NCBI GenBank assembly: GCA_020860985.1
Contig: JAJBTG010000135.1
Location: 1 to 7,413, forward strand
Reading direction: 5' to 3'
Length of the DNA stretch: 7,413 nt
Source: Oscillospiraceae bacterium
GTDB lineage: Bacteria > Bacillota > Clostridia > UBA1381
The notes below the pieces were generated by a model. That model did not search any database. It was not told the DNA's origin and saw only the letters and a program-made list of their open reading frames with translations. Position 1 is the first letter of the stretch, and every line of letters starts with the position of its first letter. Position numbers and translations under genes: made by a program. Shown here in pieces: positions 5,499 through 7,413 of this stretch.

Positions 5499-7413
5499 TT
5501 AAGAGATTTCTAAGCGTAGTGCTGACGGCGGCAATGATGTCCGCGATTTTCGGCGCTGACGCACTTGTGAGCGTGACGGCGCTCGCGGCGGACGCGACAG
5601 CCGAACCTGAGGTTACGGTTGTGGGCAAACGAATAACCAATGACAACACCTATTTTGAAATAAGCCTTGAGGTAAACGGTGATTACGAGGACTACACCTC
5701 CGTCGGTGTCGTTTTAAAATACGACCCGAGCCTTATAATCCCCGCCGAATCATGGGACGACGATGCAGCAGCGGCTGACATGACGGCTTCAACAAGCTGG
5801 GCAACGCGCCGCGCCCTGCCTACCCTCGGCAAGGACACATGGTCGAGCCACACGGCGCTTACATACATCGAAACCGATGAAAGCGGCACAAGCGCCGGCT
5901 ACCTATACCTGGGCGCGGAATACCCGGGTACGCTACCCGCAACGCCCATGCCTACCGAATCGGCTGACGCGACGGACGCGCCCGCGGACGAGCCGACTAC
6001 CGCACCCGCAAGCACACCGGAGGCAACAACGGACCCCGACGCGGACCCGCACACCAATCCGGTTGTTGTCGCGTGCTTTATGTACGCAAGCGAAACGGCT
6101 AAGGACACTATAGAAGTAAAATGGACGTCGGATTGGGATGCCGACTGGCAGCAAAATACGATATTGACAATTGCAGATAGTACTGTAGCGGATGAATCAC
6201 CGGCACAGTACTCTTTTGCGTATTATTATTCGGACTATTCCATGAAAGCATATCATACCGATTATACCGTAACCGTCCTTGATACCTCGGAACAGGCGGC
6301 GGCGACCGACATTGAAGTCGTTTTGGGCGAGGGCGACAGCGCGAAATCGAGCGGCTTAAGCCTGAGCGACGTTTCGGTGGTGCTTTTCTACGATTGGGAC
6401 GATTCGCTTTTAGGCTCGATAACCCTCGCAAAGGGAACCGACTCCGGCGAGGCAGTGAATGACTACGTAGAAGAGGAATTTATCCACCCCGATTTACAAG
6501 ACAACACAAACTACGCAAGTACCGCCCGCGCGGATAACTACCGCGGCGAATACCCCTATGACGCACCCTCCTCTTCAAACCCGACCGTCCCCGACGGTTC
6601 GGCGAATACGCGGACGGACGGCGGGGACTACCCGCTGACCAACAAGCTTGAATACTGCTTCGCGGGGCGCAGCTTTTATGAAGGCTTGCCCTTTATCGGC
6701 GGCTGGACGGAGGTAACGCCCGAAACCATGGAGGACACCTGGACCGCGCTTTCAAGCACCGATAGCTTCGGCGTTCAAGCCGATGTCGATGAGGACGGCG
6801 TTTTGGACACCGATTCGGACGGCAACCCCCTCGACGCGGACGGCAACATCCTCAATATGACCGCGTTCGATTTTTCCTCAATCCCGAGCGGAATAACCTA
6901 CGTTAAAGCGGTCTATATGCCGGGGGAGTGGTTAAATAGCGGGAATGATCATTATTCAGCTAACAGCACCGTGGACTACAATCTTGCGTCACAAGTAAAT
7001 AATATAGATAACACATCAACGGTTTATTCGATAAAATTTTCGTACACAAGAATTAATAAATATGGGTACGGAGTTGCGAGGATAAAAAATCCGAGCATAA
7101 GAATGGATATTACGGAGGAGGGCGCCGCGGGCAGTACGGTTATGGAGGTCGGTGGCCTGAATGGCGAAACCATTGAGGTTTCTCTTACCCCCTCAATCCT
7201 TGTAGGAGAAGTAAGCTATCAGCTGGTTGAAACGGACGGGCTTAATGTAGTAACCGGTACGAATAAGAGCGATACGGACGCGTTGGGTACCTTTTATAAG
7301 GAGGACGGACTTATGGACGGATTCCAATTTAAATGCACCTGGGCGGCGTTTGTGGACGACCTTTATGATTATGCTGCCGGAAATAAATCCGCACTTTCAA
7401 TGACATATTACGC
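5495..7413 (+). CDS. Secreted protein with cohesin-like N-terminus, 3' end beyond the window (partial)
   Basis: The reading frame stays open for 639 codons and two further bases to the right edge, so the protein is truncated only by the window. Residues 1-31 form a signal peptide (MIKR start, hydrophobic core, cleavage likely after ALA or ALAA). A cohesin-like segment follows, with VGVVLKYDPSLIIP at 70-83. A Pro/Thr/Ala/Asp-rich stretch (144-189) appears to interrupt it before a VVVACFMY strand (from 190). Residues 430-451 are an Asp-rich run with D-x-D-x-D-G spacing, resembling thrombospondin type-3-like calcium loops. The remaining region (about 455-639) has beta-type sequence I cannot place. 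The start is set by GGAGGTGA and the signal peptide; the ATG overlaps the upstream stop codon. It probably works outside the cell with its upstream partner, perhaps as a paralogue. No anchor or dockerin is visible in the part present. Base composition varies sharply along the gene. Confidence 0.9.
   Translation, partial: MIKRFLSVVLTAAMMSAIFGADALVSVTALAADATAEPEVTVVGKRITNDNTYFEISLEVNGDYEDYTSVGVVLKYDPSLIIPAESWDDDAAAADMTASTSWATRRALPTLGKDTWSSHTALTYIETDESGTSAGYLYLGAEYPGTLPATPMPTESADATDAPADEPTTAPASTPEATTDPDADPHTNPVVVACFMYASETAKDTIEVKWTSDWDADWQQNTILTIADSTVADESPAQYSFAYYYSDYSMKAYHTDYTVTVLDTSEQAAATDIEVVLGEGDSAKSSGLSLSDVSVVLFYDWDDSLLGSITLAKGTDSGEAVNDYVEEEFIHPDLQDNTNYASTARADNYRGEYPYDAPSSSNPTVPDGSANTRTDGGDYPLTNKLEYCFAGRSFYEGLPFIGGWTEVTPETMEDTWTALSSTDSFGVQADVDEDGVLDTDSDGNPLDADGNILNMTAFDFSSIPSGITYVKAVYMPGEWLNSGNDHYSANSTVDYNLASQVNNIDNTSTVYSIKFSYTRINKYGYGVARIKNPSIRMDITEEGAAGSTVMEVGGLNGETIEVSLTPSILVGEVSYQLVETDGLNVVTGTNKSDTDALGTFYKEDGLMDGFQFKCTWAAFVDDLYDYAAGNKSALSMTYY
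5924..6061 (+). repeat. Low-complexity Pro/Thr/Ala/Asp-rich segment of the second protein (residues 144-189)
   Basis: The translation is nearly all Pro, Thr, Ala, Asp, Glu and Ser, including ATTDPDADP, matching the TTDPDA units of the upstream protein. The DNA is very GC-rich: 42 of 60 bases in 5941-6000, my count. It is flanked by two beta-strand-like segments (GYLYLGAEY before, VVVACFMY after) that look like parts of one cohesin-like domain. It may therefore be an insert in a loop and not a spacer between domains. Confidence 0.7.
6782..6847 (+). other. Asp-rich calcium-loop-like segment of the second protein (residues 430-451)
   Basis: D430, D432, D434-G, then D438, D440, D442-G, then D447, D449-G give three closely spaced D-x-D-(x-D)-G units. 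The first two are exactly eight residues apart. This resembles the acidic calcium-binding repeats of thrombospondin type-3-like segments. A simple acidic linker is the alternative. The surrounding DNA is GC-rich, 38 of 60 bases in 6781-6840. Confidence 0.5.

Noticed and set aside
5877..6113. Forward open frame of 78 codons overlapping the second gene in another frame
   Set aside because: It is the frame shift of the GC-rich Pro/Thr/Asp segment, giving an Arg/Pro/Thr-rich translation. There is no binding site and the main frame is continuous.

Overview
The window holds two large, co-oriented genes on the + strand and little else: a complete 1799-residue secreted protein (99-5498), and the first 639 codons of a second secreted protein (5495 to the right edge, no stop reached). 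Both open with Sec-type signal peptides. Both carry Thr/Pro/Asp-rich linkers of the 'TTDPDA' type and cohesin-like beta-sandwich modules. The first also has two dockerin-type paired calcium-loop modules. No catalytic domain, RNA gene, mobile element, CRISPR array or convincing terminator was seen. Dockerin/cohesin-like modules, strong AGGAGG-type ribosome binding sites and these linkers together suggest an anaerobic Gram-positive bacterium of the Clostridia, probably a gut or rumen Ruminococcus/Oscillospiraceae relative. That taxonomic call is inference.

Layout: 1-98 is an A/T-leaning leader with a strong Shine-Dalgarno sequence and no clear promoter. From 99 to 5498 the first gene encodes, in order: signal peptide, N-terminal cohesin-like module, Ig-like module, a long acidic unassigned stretch, a Thr/Pro/Asp linker, a beta-sandwich module, an InlB B-repeat-like module, a cadherin-like module, an internal dockerin, a second cohesin-like module, a carboxypeptidase-regulatory-like module and a C-terminal dockerin. 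From 5495 the second gene begins inside the stop codon of the first (ATGA overlap) behind a GGAGGTGA ribosome binding site, so the two are almost certainly one transcriptional unit with coupled translation. It encodes a signal peptide, a cohesin-like module that appears split by a low-complexity insert, an Asp-rich calcium-loop-like segment and an unassigned region that runs off the window.

Working picture (inference): the pair makes large, enzyme-free extracellular proteins that could act as adhesins or scaffold/assembly components. The first protein carries both partners of a possible cohesin-dockerin interaction. Its two dockerins differ at the positions that set partner choice in characterised dockerins. 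Base composition and synonymous codon choice shift strongly along both genes, which suggests modular or mosaic assembly.
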